A stretch of 64,000 nucleotides of DNA from CBFHMJ01 sp965656875. Its GTDB lineage: Bacteria; Pseudomonadota; Gammaproteobacteria; Enterobacterales; Alteromonadaceae. The stretch covers positions 186,001 through 250,000 of the forward strand of contig CBFHMJ010000027.1 of the NCBI GenBank assembly GCA_965656875.1, in the 5' to 3' direction. The notes beneath the pieces are model-generated. The model made no database searches and was not told where the DNA came from. It saw only the letters and a list, made by a program, of their open reading frames with translations. This document shows, piece after piece, positions 17,081-26,409 of this stretch. A program made the translations under genes and the position numbers. Position 1 is the first letter of the stretch. Every line of letters begins with the position of its first letter.

Positions 17081-19492
17081 ATGACTCAGTGCTTTCATTG
17101 TCTGGAACCCGTCCCTGCTGATACTGATCTGTCTATTTCTTTCCAACAGACTGAAAAGGCGGTTTGCTGCCCGGGCTGCAAAGCAGTAGCAGAAGCTATC
17201 ATTGATCAGGGTTTAGAGCATTATTATCAGTTCCGAACTGAAGCGGCAGAACGTGCTGCACCGTTGGTTCCCGATGAATTAGCGAAACTTCAGGTATATG
17301 ACGACCCGGGCATTCAACAAAGCTTCGTGCTCGACAATGAAGGCACCTCACAGATTCTCATCTCTATCGAAGGCATTAGTTGCTCAGCATGTGCCTGGCT
17401 TATCGAAAAACATGTGTCTGCCCTGCCCGGCTTAATTGCTGTATCCGTCAACGCCTCCGCACAACGAGCATCAGTTCGCTGGGAATCGGACAAACTCAAG
17501 TTGTCAGATATTCTTGGAGAAATCCGAAAAATTGGTTACAAAGCGTGGCCATTTGAACCAGATCAGGACGAACTTAATCGCAAAAAAGAGTCACGTCGTT
17601 ATGTGATTCGTATTGGTTTAGCCGGATTAATGACCATGCAAGTCATGATGATTGCAGTAGCGTTGTACTTCGGGGTGTTTTCCGGCATTGATGCGGAAGT
17701 CGAGCGTTATCTTCGCTGGATAAGCCTGCTACTTAGCACACCAGTCATCGCCTGGTCGGCAGTACCTTTTCTTAAAAATGCCTGGCGAGCGGTTAAACAA
17801 TTTACGCTGAATATGGACGTCCCGGTTTCAATCGCAATCTACGGTGCCTGGACAGCCAGCGCAGTCGCGACGATTGAAAATACCGGTGAGGTTTACTTCG
17901 AATCTATCTGTATGTTCACGTTCCTGTTGTTAATTGGAAAGTTTCTGGAATTTAAGGCTCGTCTCAGAGCCAGTGAAGCCTCCGCCAATTTAATGAAACT
18001 GGTGCCAATTCATGCCAATCTCAAGACAGATCAAGGCATTGAATCCGTGCCTGTCTCTACACTTGCGGCCGATCAGCATATCGTCGTTAAAGCGGGCGAA
18101 ACTATTCCCGTAGATGCAGAAGTCATTAGCGGTCGCACCAGTGTCGATGAATCGATGTTAACCGGCGAATATACGCCTGTTGATAAATTAACTGGTGCCA
18201 CAATTTTTGCCGGAACACTCAATCATGATGGACTAATAGAAGCCAGAGTAACTGCGACAGGTCAACAAACCATGCTCAGTAGTATCGTTCGCTTGCAACA
18301 TGATGCGCTCACCTGGCGGCCGGGGATCACCCGATTAACCGATACAATCGCTCACTGGTTTGTACTGGGATTGCTGGTCATCGCGTCAATCACCTGGACA
18401 TACTGGCATTTCAACCAACCCGAAGAAGCATTCTGGATCACACTGGCTGTATTAGTGGCAACCTGTCCTTGTGCATTGAGTCTGGCAACGCCAACCGCCC
18501 TGACCTGTGCAAACTCGACCCTGGCTCGGAATGGTTTGCTGATTAAAGCAGCTCATGCGTTGGAAACGCTACCGAAAGTCGATTTAATCGCCTTTGATAA
18601 AACCGGCACCTTAACCGCTGGAAATGTCCAACTCACTCAATCCGATTTTTACTTGCCAGACACAAACAGCGAAAAGACGTTGGCACAAAAAGACGTCATG
18701 AACTGGATTGCTAATCTGGAGCTGGCATCTGAACACCCGGTCGCTAAAGCGTTCCAAAAGCATTTTGAATCTGACGCCGGGATAAAGGATATAGAAGTTC
18801 ATCCGGGCTCAGGTATTAGCGGTCAGTTACCCGACGGACAAATTATCAGAGTCGGAAGCGCTCGTTTTACTTCACAGTTCAATCATGAAACTGGACAAAT
18901 TTTTTGCACGCTGGCAAACCCAAATACACCGGATATTCAACGATTAACCGCTGCATTTTCAGTATCCGATACGATTCGCAACGGCACCAGTCAGGTTATC
19001 GAAGCATTAGATGCTTTTGCCGATACCATTATGTTGACCGGTGATAACTCAAACCATGCAGAATCTGTCGCAAATGAAACGGGTATCCGTCAGATTTTCA
19101 AAGGCTGTACACCTGCGGATAAGCTTGCTCATATTCGTACTTCAAATCAGGAAGGTAAGACTACGATGATGATCGGAGACGGTATTAATGATGGTCCCGT
19201 ATTATCAGCAGCATCCGTCTCAGTAGCTATGGAATCCGGCGCAGATGTTGCTCGCTCAGCCGCCGATATTGTCATTACGGGAAATGAGCTAACCCGCTTG
19301 CCGCTCCTGTTTACCACTGCTCGCCGCACAAAAGAAATTATTCAACAGAATCTACTGTGGGCGTTCGGTTACAACGCGGTGATTCTACCGTTAGCCGTGT
19401 CCGGCCTTGTTTATCCGTGGATTGCCGTCATCGGAATGTCATTAAGCTCTCTTATCGTTGTTACTAACTCATTGAGATTATTAAAGTCATGA
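17081..19492 (+). CDS. ccoI: Cu+-exporting P-type ATPase CcoI/FixI for cbb3 assembly
   Basis: CcoI is a P1B ATPase that moves copper out of the cytoplasm for the CuB site of the oxidase. The 803-residue protein opens with a Cys-rich finger (CFHCLEPVP, CCPGCKAVAEA), then a heavy-metal domain with CSAC in place of the common CXXC surroundings, the transmembrane copper motif C462-P-C464, the phosphorylation motif D506-KTGT, and MIGDGINDGP. Length and domain order match the FixI/CopA2 group rather than the detoxifying CopA. It follows ccoH by three bases, and its stop overlaps the ccoS start by four. Confidence 0.96.
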   Translation: MTQCFHCLEPVPADTDLSISFQQTEKAVCCPGCKAVAEAIIDQGLEHYYQFRTEAAERAAPLVPDELAKLQVYDDPGIQQSFVLDNEGTSQILISIEGISCSACAWLIEKHVSALPGLIAVSVNASAQRASVRWESDKLKLSDILGEIRKIGYKAWPFEPDQDELNRKKESRRYVIRIGLAGLMTMQVMMIAVALYFGVFSGIDAEVERYLRWISLLLSTPVIAWSAVPFLKNAWRAVKQFTLNMDVPVSIAIYGAWTASAVATIENTGEVYFESICMFTFLLLIGKFLEFKARLRASEASANLMKLVPIHANLKTDQGIESVPVSTLAADQHIVVKAGETIPVDAEVISGRTSVDESMLTGEYTPVDKLTGATIFAGTLNHDGLIEARVTATGQQTMLSSIVRLQHDALTWRPGITRLTDTIAHWFVLGLLVIASITWTYWHFNQPEEAFWITLAVLVATCPCALSLATPTALTCANSTLARNGLLIKAAHALETLPKVDLIAFDKTGTLTAGNVQLTQSDFYLPDTNSEKTLAQKDVMNWIANLELASEHPVAKAFQKHFESDAGIKDIEVHPGSGISGQLPDGQIIRVGSARFTSQFNHETGQIFCTLANPNTPDIQRLTAAFSVSDTIRNGTSQVIEALDAFADTIMLTGDNSNHAESVANETGIRQIFKGCTPADKLAHIRTSNQEGKTTMMIGDGINDGPVLSAASVSVAMESGADVARSAADIVITGNELTRLPLLFTTARRTKEIIQQNLLWAFGYNAVILPLAVSGLVYPWIAVIGMSLSSLIVVTNSLRLLKS

Positions 19493-19677
19493 GCGTTATC
19501 TATCTGTTAATTCCCATCGCACTGATATTTGTTGTCCTGGCCGTGATGATTTTTTCATGGGCGGTTAAATCTGATCAGTTTGATGATTTGGAAAAGCAGG
19601 GTCTGAGTATTTTTTTCGATGACGATAAAAAGAAAGAGAAGTCCGACGAAGAACAATCAAGCTCTGATAAGCAATAA
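19489..19677 (+). CDS. ccoS: cbb3 oxidase maturation protein CcoS
   Basis: CcoS is a small membrane protein required to load cofactors into the cbb3 oxidase. The 62 residues comprise one helix (about 4-24) followed by the family motif FSWAVKSDQFDDLEKQGLSI and an acidic-basic tail. The ATG overlaps the ccoI stop (ATGA), so translation is coupled. Confidence 0.95.
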   Translation: MSVIYLLIPIALIFVVLAVMIFSWAVKSDQFDDLEKQGLSIFFDDDKKKEKSDEEQSSSDKQ

Positions 19678-19682
19678 GCAGC

Positions 19683-20363
19683 ATGAATTTCGATTTATTC
19701 TCAGCATTTTTAATAGGTTTGATGGGTAGCACACATTGTATTGGAATGTGTGGCGGTGTTAGCAGTGCGCTCAGCCTGTCTGCTCAGGGGCAGTCTTCCA
19801 CTCGTTTCATTTTTCTCTATAACCTGGGAAGAACTGGTTCATATGCCCTTGCAGGCGCTTTGGTTGGACTTTTCAGTCAGTCCATCATGCAGTTGTCTCC
19901 GAATCTGCCCTTGATACTAAAAGTTTTTTCGGGTGTTTTCTTAGTGATGATCGGGCTTCATATTGCTCGTTGGTGGTCTGGCGTCACTCAGGTCGAAAAG
20001 CTGGGCGGCGGATTATGGCAGCAACTTAAAAAACTCAATAAACATATATTCCCGGTGGATTCCGCGACCAAAGCATTATTATACGGCGTTGTCTGGGGCT
20101 GGTTACCCTGCGGCCTGGTTTACAATACACTAACCTGGAGCATCGCCAGCGGCGACATGGTACAAGGTGCGTTGATCATGATGATGTTCGGTTTTGGGAC
20201 TATGCCTGCCATGTTGTTGTTAGGTGTTTCTGCGAAGCGTGTACAACCTGTTATGGCTCGTAAAGATGTTCGAATCGGCACTGCGCTCATATTAATCGGC
20301 TGGGGTTTGTTTACCATTTACAAAGCCTGGATGATGAATGGCATGATGATGCATCATCACTAA
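19683..20363 (+). CDS. TauE/SafE-DsbD_2-like membrane protein with Met/His C-terminal tail
   Basis: This 226-residue integral membrane protein has about six helices and begins with the family pattern FLIGLMGSTHCIGMCGG, whose Cys pair (HCIGMC) is typical of the DsbD transmembrane domain and of the heavy-metal-associated 'sulfite exporter' homologues found next to ccoS. In cco operons such proteins are thought to help copper supply or cytochrome maturation. The last residues read MMNGMMMHHH, a potential copper-binding tail, encoded by a palindromic run around ATGATGCATCAT. It lies five bases after ccoS, so it belongs to the same transcript. The precise function is not established. Confidence 0.85.
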   Translation: MNFDLFSAFLIGLMGSTHCIGMCGGVSSALSLSAQGQSSTRFIFLYNLGRTGSYALAGALVGLFSQSIMQLSPNLPLILKVFSGVFLVMIGLHIARWWSGVTQVEKLGGGLWQQLKKLNKHIFPVDSATKALLYGVVWGWLPCGLVYNTLTWSIASGDMVQGALIMMMFGFGTMPAMLLLGVSAKRVQPVMARKDVRIGTALILIGWGLFTIYKAWMMNGMMMHHH

Positions 20364-20425
20364 CTGATTATTGGTTGATATCTGATGCATCTTTATTCAG
20401 CTCAGATTACAACTAACCCTATGTT

Positions 20426-20445
20426 TTGTATGCATTTAGATACAA
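20426..20445. promoter_or_regulatory. Inverted repeat in the anr upstream region
   Basis: TTGTAT (20426-20431) and ATACAA (20440-20445) form an inverted repeat with an eight-base spacer, about 110 bases before anr. It could be an operator, but I cannot assign a regulator and no flanking promoter hexamers are clear. Confidence 0.3.
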
Positions 20446-20555
20446 GTTCCAATAATTCATAAAAAGCTGAACAATAAGACATTAGCCGCATTTCCATCCA
20501 AGCCACGCTGTAGTAAACTAGCCAATCATTCACGTCTGATCTATTCGAGTTTTTC

Positions 20556-21302
20556 ATGGAAAAAAAGCCTCAATCCATCAATGTCCGTGACATTAGCAGT
20601 GGCATCAAATGTCAGAGCTGTAACATTAGTACGTTGTGTATCCCTTTCACGCTAAACGACGAAAGTCTGTCTCGACTGGATGAAATAATTCAGCGTAAAA
20701 AGCCATGGCATAAAGGCGACTTTTTATTTGAAGCTGGTCAGCCATTGCGAAGTCTGTACGCTATCCGTTCAGGTTCTTTTAAAACCTTCACTATTTCCGA
20801 ACAAGGCGACGAACAAATCACCGCTTTTCATTTACCCGGTGATGTAATCGGTTTTGATGCCATTCATGACAATCTGCATAAGAGTTACGCGCAGGCGCTG
20901 GAAACAGCCATGGTGTGTGAGATCCCTTATGAGAATCTGGATCAACTGGCGGGTACGATGCCTCAGTTGAGAAAGCAAATTATGCGACTGATGAGTAATG
21001 AGATTAATTGCGATCAGGAAATGCTTATGTTGCTGAATCAAAAAACGGCGGAAGAGCGTCTTGCCACCTTCTTGCAAAACCTGGGCAGTCGTTATGGTTC
21101 TCGTGGTTTTTCTTATCAGGAATATCGTCTGACAATGACCCGTGGTGAAATCGGTAATTACCTGGGCCTGACCGTAGAAACAATCAGTCGTCTACTTAGT
21201 CGATTCCAGAAAGAAGGCATCATCAAGGTTGAAGGTAAACTGATTTCAATTTTAGATGATCAGCAACTTCAGGCGCATAGCGGCTTTAAAAAAGCTCAGT
21301 AA
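20556..21302 (+). CDS. anr: FNR/Anr-type oxygen-responsive transcription regulator
   Basis: The 248-residue protein matches the FNR family closely. N-terminal Cys19, Cys22 and Cys28, with Cys121, are placed to hold an oxygen-labile [4Fe-4S] cluster, almost the same numbering as E. coli FNR. A cyclic-nucleotide-type beta-roll (about 45-130), dimer helix, and winged helix follow. The recognition helix ETISRLLSRF keeps the Glu..Ser-Arg that reads TTGAT half-sites. In Pseudomonas-like bacteria the orthologue (Anr) activates cco genes without oxygen, and here it sits right after them. The name could equally be fnr or fixK-like; the cluster Cys argue for Anr. Confidence 0.95.
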   Translation: MEKKPQSINVRDISSGIKCQSCNISTLCIPFTLNDESLSRLDEIIQRKKPWHKGDFLFEAGQPLRSLYAIRSGSFKTFTISEQGDEQITAFHLPGDVIGFDAIHDNLHKSYAQALETAMVCEIPYENLDQLAGTMPQLRKQIMRLMSNEINCDQEMLMLLNQKTAEERLATFLQNLGSRYGSRGFSYQEYRLTMTRGEIGNYLGLTVETISRLLSRFQKEGIIKVEGKLISILDDQQLQAHSGFKKAQ

Positions 21303-21351
21303 GACTGTATCTATACTGTTTCAACACAGTAGCCCGTCTGACAAAACAAAG

Positions 21352-21381
21352 AAATCCGATCAAACATGGTCGGATTTTTTG
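21352..21381 (+). terminator. Rho-independent terminator after anr
   Basis: AAATCCGA (21352-21359) pairs with TCGGATTT (21370-21377), running into a TTTTTT tract. It is a textbook intrinsic terminator ending the cco-anr region. Confidence 0.9.
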
Positions 21382-21465
21382 TATCTGAGCCAACAGATTC
21401 CAGCATTAAACCTTCACTTGTTTCCTGTCAGTAGAACCCTTTCCATTCAATTCAACACCCCGAGC

Positions 21466-21479
21466 TTGATCTAATTCAA
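21466..21479 (+). promoter_or_regulatory. Anr/FNR box for uspE
   Basis: TTGATCTAATTCAA matches the consensus TTGAT-N4-ATCAA at nine of ten positions. A TATTTT -10-like element lies at 21502-21507, placing the box near -41 as in class II FNR promoters, about 85 bases before the uspE start. Confidence 0.7.
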
Positions 21480-21557
21480 ATCTCTGCGAGCGAGATTCCT
21501 TTATTTTAACTAAAGTTATAAAACAGATAGCTTTCAGGCCATTTAAGGACTTGTAAT

Positions 21558-22481
21558 ATGAACGCCATAGATAACATTCTGGTTGTCATCGATCCAACAA
21601 CTTCACATCAAAAGGCATTTCATCGCGCCTTACACCTTGCAAGGCAAACAAACGCGTCTATCAGCTTATTTACCAGTATTTACGATTTTTCCTATGAGAT
21701 GACGACTATGTTGTCGCAAGAAGAACGTGATGCTATGCGTAAAGCTATGATCACTGATAAAACGATCTGGCTGGAAGAAGTTGTACAAAGCATTGATACC
21801 GACGGCATAACGATTGATATCGAGATTGTCTGGCATAACCGTCCTTATGAAGCGATTTTAAATAAAGTAGAAGCTGGTAATTACGACCTCATCGTGAAAG
21901 GCACTCACGATCATAACGTACTTAAGTCCGTCATCTTCACACCAACCGACTGGCACTTGCTACGCAAAAGTCATTGCCCGGTTTTGTTAGTGAAAGATCA
22001 TGCCTGGCCTGAGAATGGTAATATTCTGGTGGCGGTAAATTCTGGTAGCGATGAAAGCTATCATCAGTCATTGAATCAAAAAGTACTGGCTGATGCTCAG
22101 GTTCTGGGTAAGAAGATTAAAGGAAACGTTCATCTTGTTAATTCCTATCCTGGTACACCGGTCAATATCGCGATTGAAATCCCAGAGTTTGACGCAAATG
22201 CGTATAGCTCAGCGATTGAAAAACATCATCGTAAAGCGACATCTGATTTAGCGGAACAGTTCAATTTCAGCCTGGATCAGCTGCACGTTAAAGAGGGATT
22301 ACCTGAAGATGTGATTCCGGCAGTCGCTAAAGAAATCGATGCCGAACTGGTCATCATTGGCTCTGTTGGTCGCACGGGGTTATCTGCTGCTTTACTTGGC
22401 AATACGGCAGAACACATTATTGACCAACTGGATTGCGATGTATTAGCCGTTCGTGCCGATCAGGATGACGAACAATTCTAA
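21558..22481 (+). CDS. uspE: Tandem universal stress protein (UspE-like)
   Basis: The 307-residue protein is two Usp domains in tandem (about 1-145 and 150-305). The second ends with VIIGSVGRTGLSAALLGNTAEHIIDQLDCDVLAVR, the G-x-x-G-(9)-G-S/N nucleotide-binding signature; the first is less canonical. UspE-type proteins act in stress survival, aggregation and anaerobic adaptation, and the gene often neighbours fnr/anr, as here. The Anr box in front suggests induction at low oxygen. It is a single-gene transcript ending at a hairpin shared with the converging TonB receptor gene. Confidence 0.93.
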   Translation: MNAIDNILVVIDPTTSHQKAFHRALHLARQTNASISLFTSIYDFSYEMTTMLSQEERDAMRKAMITDKTIWLEEVVQSIDTDGITIDIEIVWHNRPYEAILNKVEAGNYDLIVKGTHDHNVLKSVIFTPTDWHLLRKSHCPVLLVKDHAWPENGNILVAVNSGSDESYHQSLNQKVLADAQVLGKKIKGNVHLVNSYPGTPVNIAIEIPEFDANAYSSAIEKHHRKATSDLAEQFNFSLDQLHVKEGLPEDVIPAVAKEIDAELVIIGSVGRTGLSAALLGNTAEHIIDQLDCDVLAVRADQDDEQF

Positions 22482-22505
22482 TAATTCATACCGTTCTGTT
22501 TGATA

Positions 22506-22571
22506 ACGGGCTGCTGGTGCCTGACGTTCACTGAATTCAGTGTTCGTTCTGCACATATAACAACAGCCCGT
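22506..22571. terminator. Bidirectional terminator with nested palindrome
   Basis: ACGGGCTG (22506-22513) pairs with CAGCCCGT (22564-22571). Inside lies a second perfect palindrome, CACTGAATTCAGTG (22529-22542). The element sits between converging genes and could stop both. Confidence 0.65.
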
Positions 22572-22598
22572 GTTCCAGTATTCCAACTAATTCAACAA

Positions 22599-25070
22599 TC
22601 AGAACGTCCAGGTTAACATGGCTCGCCACGATTTACCCAGAATGGGCCGGGCCATATACACATCTGATGTCTGCTGATTAATAATCGTCCCGGCACGGGG
22701 ATTACCTTCCGTTAACCCTATTTCATTCGTCAGATTAGTCGCAGCGATGGCAATTTTCAGATCATCCGTTAACTGATAACTGGCCCCTGCATCAATCGTA
22801 TTGTATCCCGGCAGCACCACCGTATTATCCGCCGAGGTATAACGTTCTGAAATACGTTGGAAATCAGCATAGATACGTCCATTTCCCTCAGCAAACGTCC
22901 AGGCAGGTCGAATACTCAGAATCAATTCAGGAATTCGCGTGATTTGGTTATTAGTAAAGCTAACTTGTGTTTCACCATCCGGGCTGAATTCAAAATCTTT
23001 ATACTCAGGGTCTTGCAAAGTCGCTGTCATAGCAATTTCGATAGATTCAATTGGCTGCCAGTCCACTTCCAATTCCAGGCCTGTCGTTCTTGCTTCAGCG
23101 GTTTGAGTAGTTTGTATCAGGTTCCCTTCCCCGTCTAATACAACATCATTGAAGGGAACATCTTTAAAATCATTCATGAAAACCGTCGCAAACACAGCAA
23201 CGTTATCCATGCTGATTTTGTAACCTAATTCGTATTGCTCAATGTCTTCAACCCGACCACGCTCTTCTGGTGAAGCAAAGTTCCAGACATTAAAACTCGG
23301 CATTCGAAATGAACGAGTCACACGACCAAAAACAGCCTGAGTATCAGCCAACTCATAATTAAAACCGACTGACCAGCCAATATCATTGTGGTTCACATCA
23401 TATTTAGTAAACTCGCCAGTCCCCCAACCGACAGCATCATCAGCCAGTGTCGTTTCGTCACCCAAATTAACCTGCTGACGGCCTTCTACATCGCCATCGA
23501 GCCCTTGCCACTCCGCTCTGATCCCAACATCCACCAGGAGTTTATCGGTCACTTGCCATTCATCATTGATATAAAATGCAGCCGCCTGGCCATCATGCTT
23601 TGAATTAACGTATAAACCGCCATATCCCGTGAATCCGTTATCCGTCACCCGACCTACAACCTGACCGGCCTGATCAACGGCAACAACATCAAGTAGTCGT
23701 GGATTGTCACGCACTTCCAACAGAATATTATTGAACAGCCAGAATTCATCCGCATTAAAATCTGTGGCGTACAAACCAAAGGTTACATGATGATTACCAG
23801 CGAATGTGGTTGAGAGTCGCCAGTCAGTAGCAAAGCTTTCCAGCGGTTTGTCCACAGTCCACCAACCCGCTTCTGTTACCAGACCATTACCATTGGCATG
23901 TTGCAAATCAAACGCTTCTCCAGACGTGGCATATTGCAGTTGCACATCGACCGCGTCAGGAAACGCAGCCAGTACAGCCGCTCTGGAGGCATCCAGGCGG
24001 TCTGTTGCTCCTTCCAGTCCGAACACCGAAAAAATCGCATTTCGCGTCATTTTGGTATCCATGTAACGAGTGTTCGCCTGTAGTTTCCAGTCATTTGCGA
24101 GTTCTAATTCAAACGCAATACCCAGCGATGTTACTTTGGCATGGGTGCCGTCGGTTAAATCACGATGTAAATCACCCGCAGGCGTTTTCATCACGACACG
24201 AGAAGCATCAGGACCAGCCATTGTGCCTTCATGAGGATCAACGCCCGGTATCCCTTGTGGATCACCAGGATTCTGAAGAGGAATAGGAAGTAAAAACTGA
24301 TTTTTGTCATCAAGATGCTTGAAGGAGAAAGTCACTTCACCATTCGATAAATATCGAGTGAAATTCCCTTTAATTTGCCCGCCCTGATCGCCTTTAAAAC
24401 CCGGGTCTCGAATACCATCAGCACTCCGATAAAATCCGCCCAGACTAAACACCCTGTCGTCGTTGATCGGACCGGCATAAAACAAATCTGTTCTGGCCAT
24501 GCCATAATCGCCAACAGAGAGTTTTACCAGTCCTTCCGATACATCACTACCCTTTTTACTGATGAAATTGACGATACCACCGGGGGCATTACTGGCAAAC
24601 ACGGTAGAAGCACCGCCTCTGACCGCCTCCATCCAGTCAACGGTTTCATCCAGCCGAAACAGTTGATCGGCATTTAAAAACGATAGTTCACCGTCATGGT
24701 AAAGCGGTAATCCATCTTCCTGAAGAGAGATATATCGATAGCTTCCATCTGCAGGAATGCCTCGTGCAAACACATTGTTCGCCGATTCACCACCAGAGCT
24801 TTCAACATAAAACCCCGGGATGCGAGTTAATAAATCTGCCGTGCTCAACGGTGCTTTTTCCACGATATCCTCTGCCGACAACGTGGTAATTGATACGGTA
24901 CTTTCCAGTTTTGTGCGAACCCCTGCACTACCAGTCACCGCGATATGTTCCATATCAAGCAATTTTGCATCTTCCGCTTCTTCAGCCATTACAGGAAAAC
25001 TTGAGACAGAACCTGAGCTAATCAGCGCAAGCGATACCAGTTTAGCTAATCTGGTTTTTCTTATTTTCAT
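22599..25070 (-). CDS. TonB-dependent outer-membrane receptor for an oligosaccharide
   Basis: This 823-residue protein imports a ligand through the outer membrane using TonB energy. A signal peptide ends near VMAEEAED. A plug domain (about 40-170) includes the TonB-type N-terminal motif ITVTGS-like (EHIAVTGSAG) and GGASTVFASNAPGGIVNFISKKG, then a 22-strand barrel ending in LTWTF with a terminal Phe. The open frame extends to 25232, but ATG 25070 has GGAG upstream and begins the signal peptide, so it is preferred. A LacI-type operator lies at 25239, identical to one in the GH65-symporter gap, tying the receptor to the sugar locus. Ligand: probably an alpha-glucobiose or longer glucan fragment (inference). 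Confidence 0.92.
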   Translation of the reverse strand: MKIRKTRLAKLVSLALISSGSVSSFPVMAEEAEDAKLLDMEHIAVTGSAGVRTKLESTVSITTLSAEDIVEKAPLSTADLLTRIPGFYVESSGGESANNVFARGIPADGSYRYISLQEDGLPLYHDGELSFLNADQLFRLDETVDWMEAVRGGASTVFASNAPGGIVNFISKKGSDVSEGLVKLSVGDYGMARTDLFYAGPINDDRVFSLGGFYRSADGIRDPGFKGDQGGQIKGNFTRYLSNGEVTFSFKHLDDKNQFLLPIPLQNPGDPQGIPGVDPHEGTMAGPDASRVVMKTPAGDLHRDLTDGTHAKVTSLGIAFELELANDWKLQANTRYMDTKMTRNAIFSVFGLEGATDRLDASRAAVLAAFPDAVDVQLQYATSGEAFDLQHANGNGLVTEAGWWTVDKPLESFATDWRLSTTFAGNHHVTFGLYATDFNADEFWLFNNILLEVRDNPRLLDVVAVDQAGQVVGRVTDNGFTGYGGLYVNSKHDGQAAAFYINDEWQVTDKLLVDVGIRAEWQGLDGDVEGRQQVNLGDETTLADDAVGWGTGEFTKYDVNHNDIGWSVGFNYELADTQAVFGRVTRSFRMPSFNVWNFASPEERGRVEDIEQYELGYKISMDNVAVFATVFMNDFKDVPFNDVVLDGEGNLIQTTQTAEARTTGLELEVDWQPIESIEIAMTATLQDPEYKDFEFSPDGETQVSFTNNQITRIPELILSIRPAWTFAEGNGRIYADFQRISERYTSADNTVVLPGYNTIDAGASYQLTDDLKIAIAATNLTNEIGLTEGNPRAGTIINQQTSDVYMARPILGKSWRAMLTWTF

Positions 25071-25238
25071 CGTAAACTCCACCAGCCGCCTGTCCAGACG
25101 GTTTATTACTACCTTTGGTTTTGCAGTGAGAATTAAACATCCTTCACTGTGAATAGCAGACATCAACGGTATTTCTGGCGCGTTGGCGAACAGGAGCAAC
25201 AACGGCATAGGTTTCATGATGTCAACTTGCAAGATTTA

Positions 25239-25254
25239 ATGCAATCGTTTGCAT
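25239..25254. promoter_or_regulatory. LacI-family operator upstream of the TonB receptor and the regulator
   Basis: ATGCAATCGTTTGCAT has perfect six-base arms around a TCGT centre with the central CG typical of LacI-family sites. It lies between the divergent receptor and regulator genes, and its 15-base core is repeated exactly at 29585-29599. Confidence 0.85.
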
Positions 25255-25336
25255 CGACAAATAGGTATACCTCATTGCTTGCAATGTTGCTATGATTTTT
25301 TAAAATTTCTTATTATTTTTCGCCAGGTTGAATAAA

Positions 25337-26365
25337 GTGACCAACAATAAACAACCCACGATGTCCGATATTGCCAGGCTGGCGAATGTGTCGGAATCGA
25401 CCGTTTCTCGTGCATTAAAAAACAATCCAGCCATTAACGCCAAAACCCGCGAACGTATTCAGCGAATTGCTGCTGAAAACCATTACGTTATCAATGAAGC
25501 TGCTCGAAATTTACGAACCCGTCGCTCTCATACCATTGCGGTGGCGCTGGTCATTCCGGGTGATGCCGGACAAAAAGCCTCAGATCCGTTCATCATGGAA
25601 ATTCTGGGCAGTATTGCCGGTGAGCTTCAAGAATTTGGCTACGATATGCTACTTACGTTTATCAATGAGCATAGCTACCGGGAGAAAGGCGTCTCGTTTA
25701 CCCGTCAGGTTGAAGGCATTATTTTTATTGGTCAGGGCGCAACAGATATACCCACTGAGGTCATGAAAGATATCAATTTACCCTACATTGTATGGGGAGC
25801 TGATCGGGGAGATAGTGAATACACGATTGTTGGCAGTGATAACCAGCAAGGCGGTTACCTGGCCGTAAAACATTTGTTGAATCAGGGCCGAAAATCAATT
25901 TTATTTATCGGAGATTTGTCACACCCTGAAGTGGCGATGCGCTACCGTGGTTATATGCAGGCTTACATAGAACAAGATTTGCCAGTTGATAAGACACTAA
26001 CCGTCACCAGTGCATTTACCAGTGAATCCGGCTATCTGGCTATGGAGGCATTCACTCGGCAAGGCCGCAATTCAATCGATGCAGTTTTTGCAGCAAGCGA
26101 TTTAATAGCACTGGGCGCCATTAAATGCCTTGCTGAAAACGGGGTAAGTGTTCCTGCTGACATAGCAGTGGTAGGTTTTGATAATATTCCTTTAGCAAAT
26201 TACAGCTTTCCACCCCTTACAACCATCGCGCAGAATACCGCTCAGGGTGGAAAAATGCTGGTTACGCAGCTTTTATCAGCGATTAAACATGAGCCCGACA
26301 TAGCCAGCGTAAACCTCAATACTCGCCTGATCGTTCGTCAATCCAGTACCCATACAAAAACGTGA
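25337..26365 (+). CDS. LacI-family repressor of the disaccharide locus
   Basis: The protein has a LacI-type helix-turn-helix at the N terminus (MSDIARLANVSESTVSRALKN), a hinge helix (NEAARNLRTRRSHTIAVAL), then a periplasmic-binding-like effector domain to about residue 340. Three starts are possible: TTG 25328, GTG 25337 and ATG 25361. I chose GTG because AGG stands nine bases before it; translation from 25361 is also plausible. It should bind the two TGCAATCGTTTGCA operators and respond to a sugar or sugar phosphate released by the pathway. It is divergent from the TonB receptor and converges on the phosphoglucomutase gene. Confidence 0.92.
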   Translation: MTNNKQPTMSDIARLANVSESTVSRALKNNPAINAKTRERIQRIAAENHYVINEAARNLRTRRSHTIAVALVIPGDAGQKASDPFIMEILGSIAGELQEFGYDMLLTFINEHSYREKGVSFTRQVEGIIFIGQGATDIPTEVMKDINLPYIVWGADRGDSEYTIVGSDNQQGGYLAVKHLLNQGRKSILFIGDLSHPEVAMRYRGYMQAYIEQDLPVDKTLTVTSAFTSESGYLAMEAFTRQGRNSIDAVFAASDLIALGAIKCLAENGVSVPADIAVVGFDNIPLANYSFPPLTTIAQNTAQGGKMLVTQLLSAIKHEPDIASVNLNTRLIVRQSSTHTKT

Positions 26366-26409
26366 ATCACTGGAACAGAATCGGACTGGACTGCTTACAT
26401 ATCTTTTTA

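Noticed and set aside
25071..25232. 54-codon N-terminal extension of the TonB receptor
   Set aside because: The extension has no signal peptide or RBS; ATG 25070 follows GGAG and starts a normal signal sequence.
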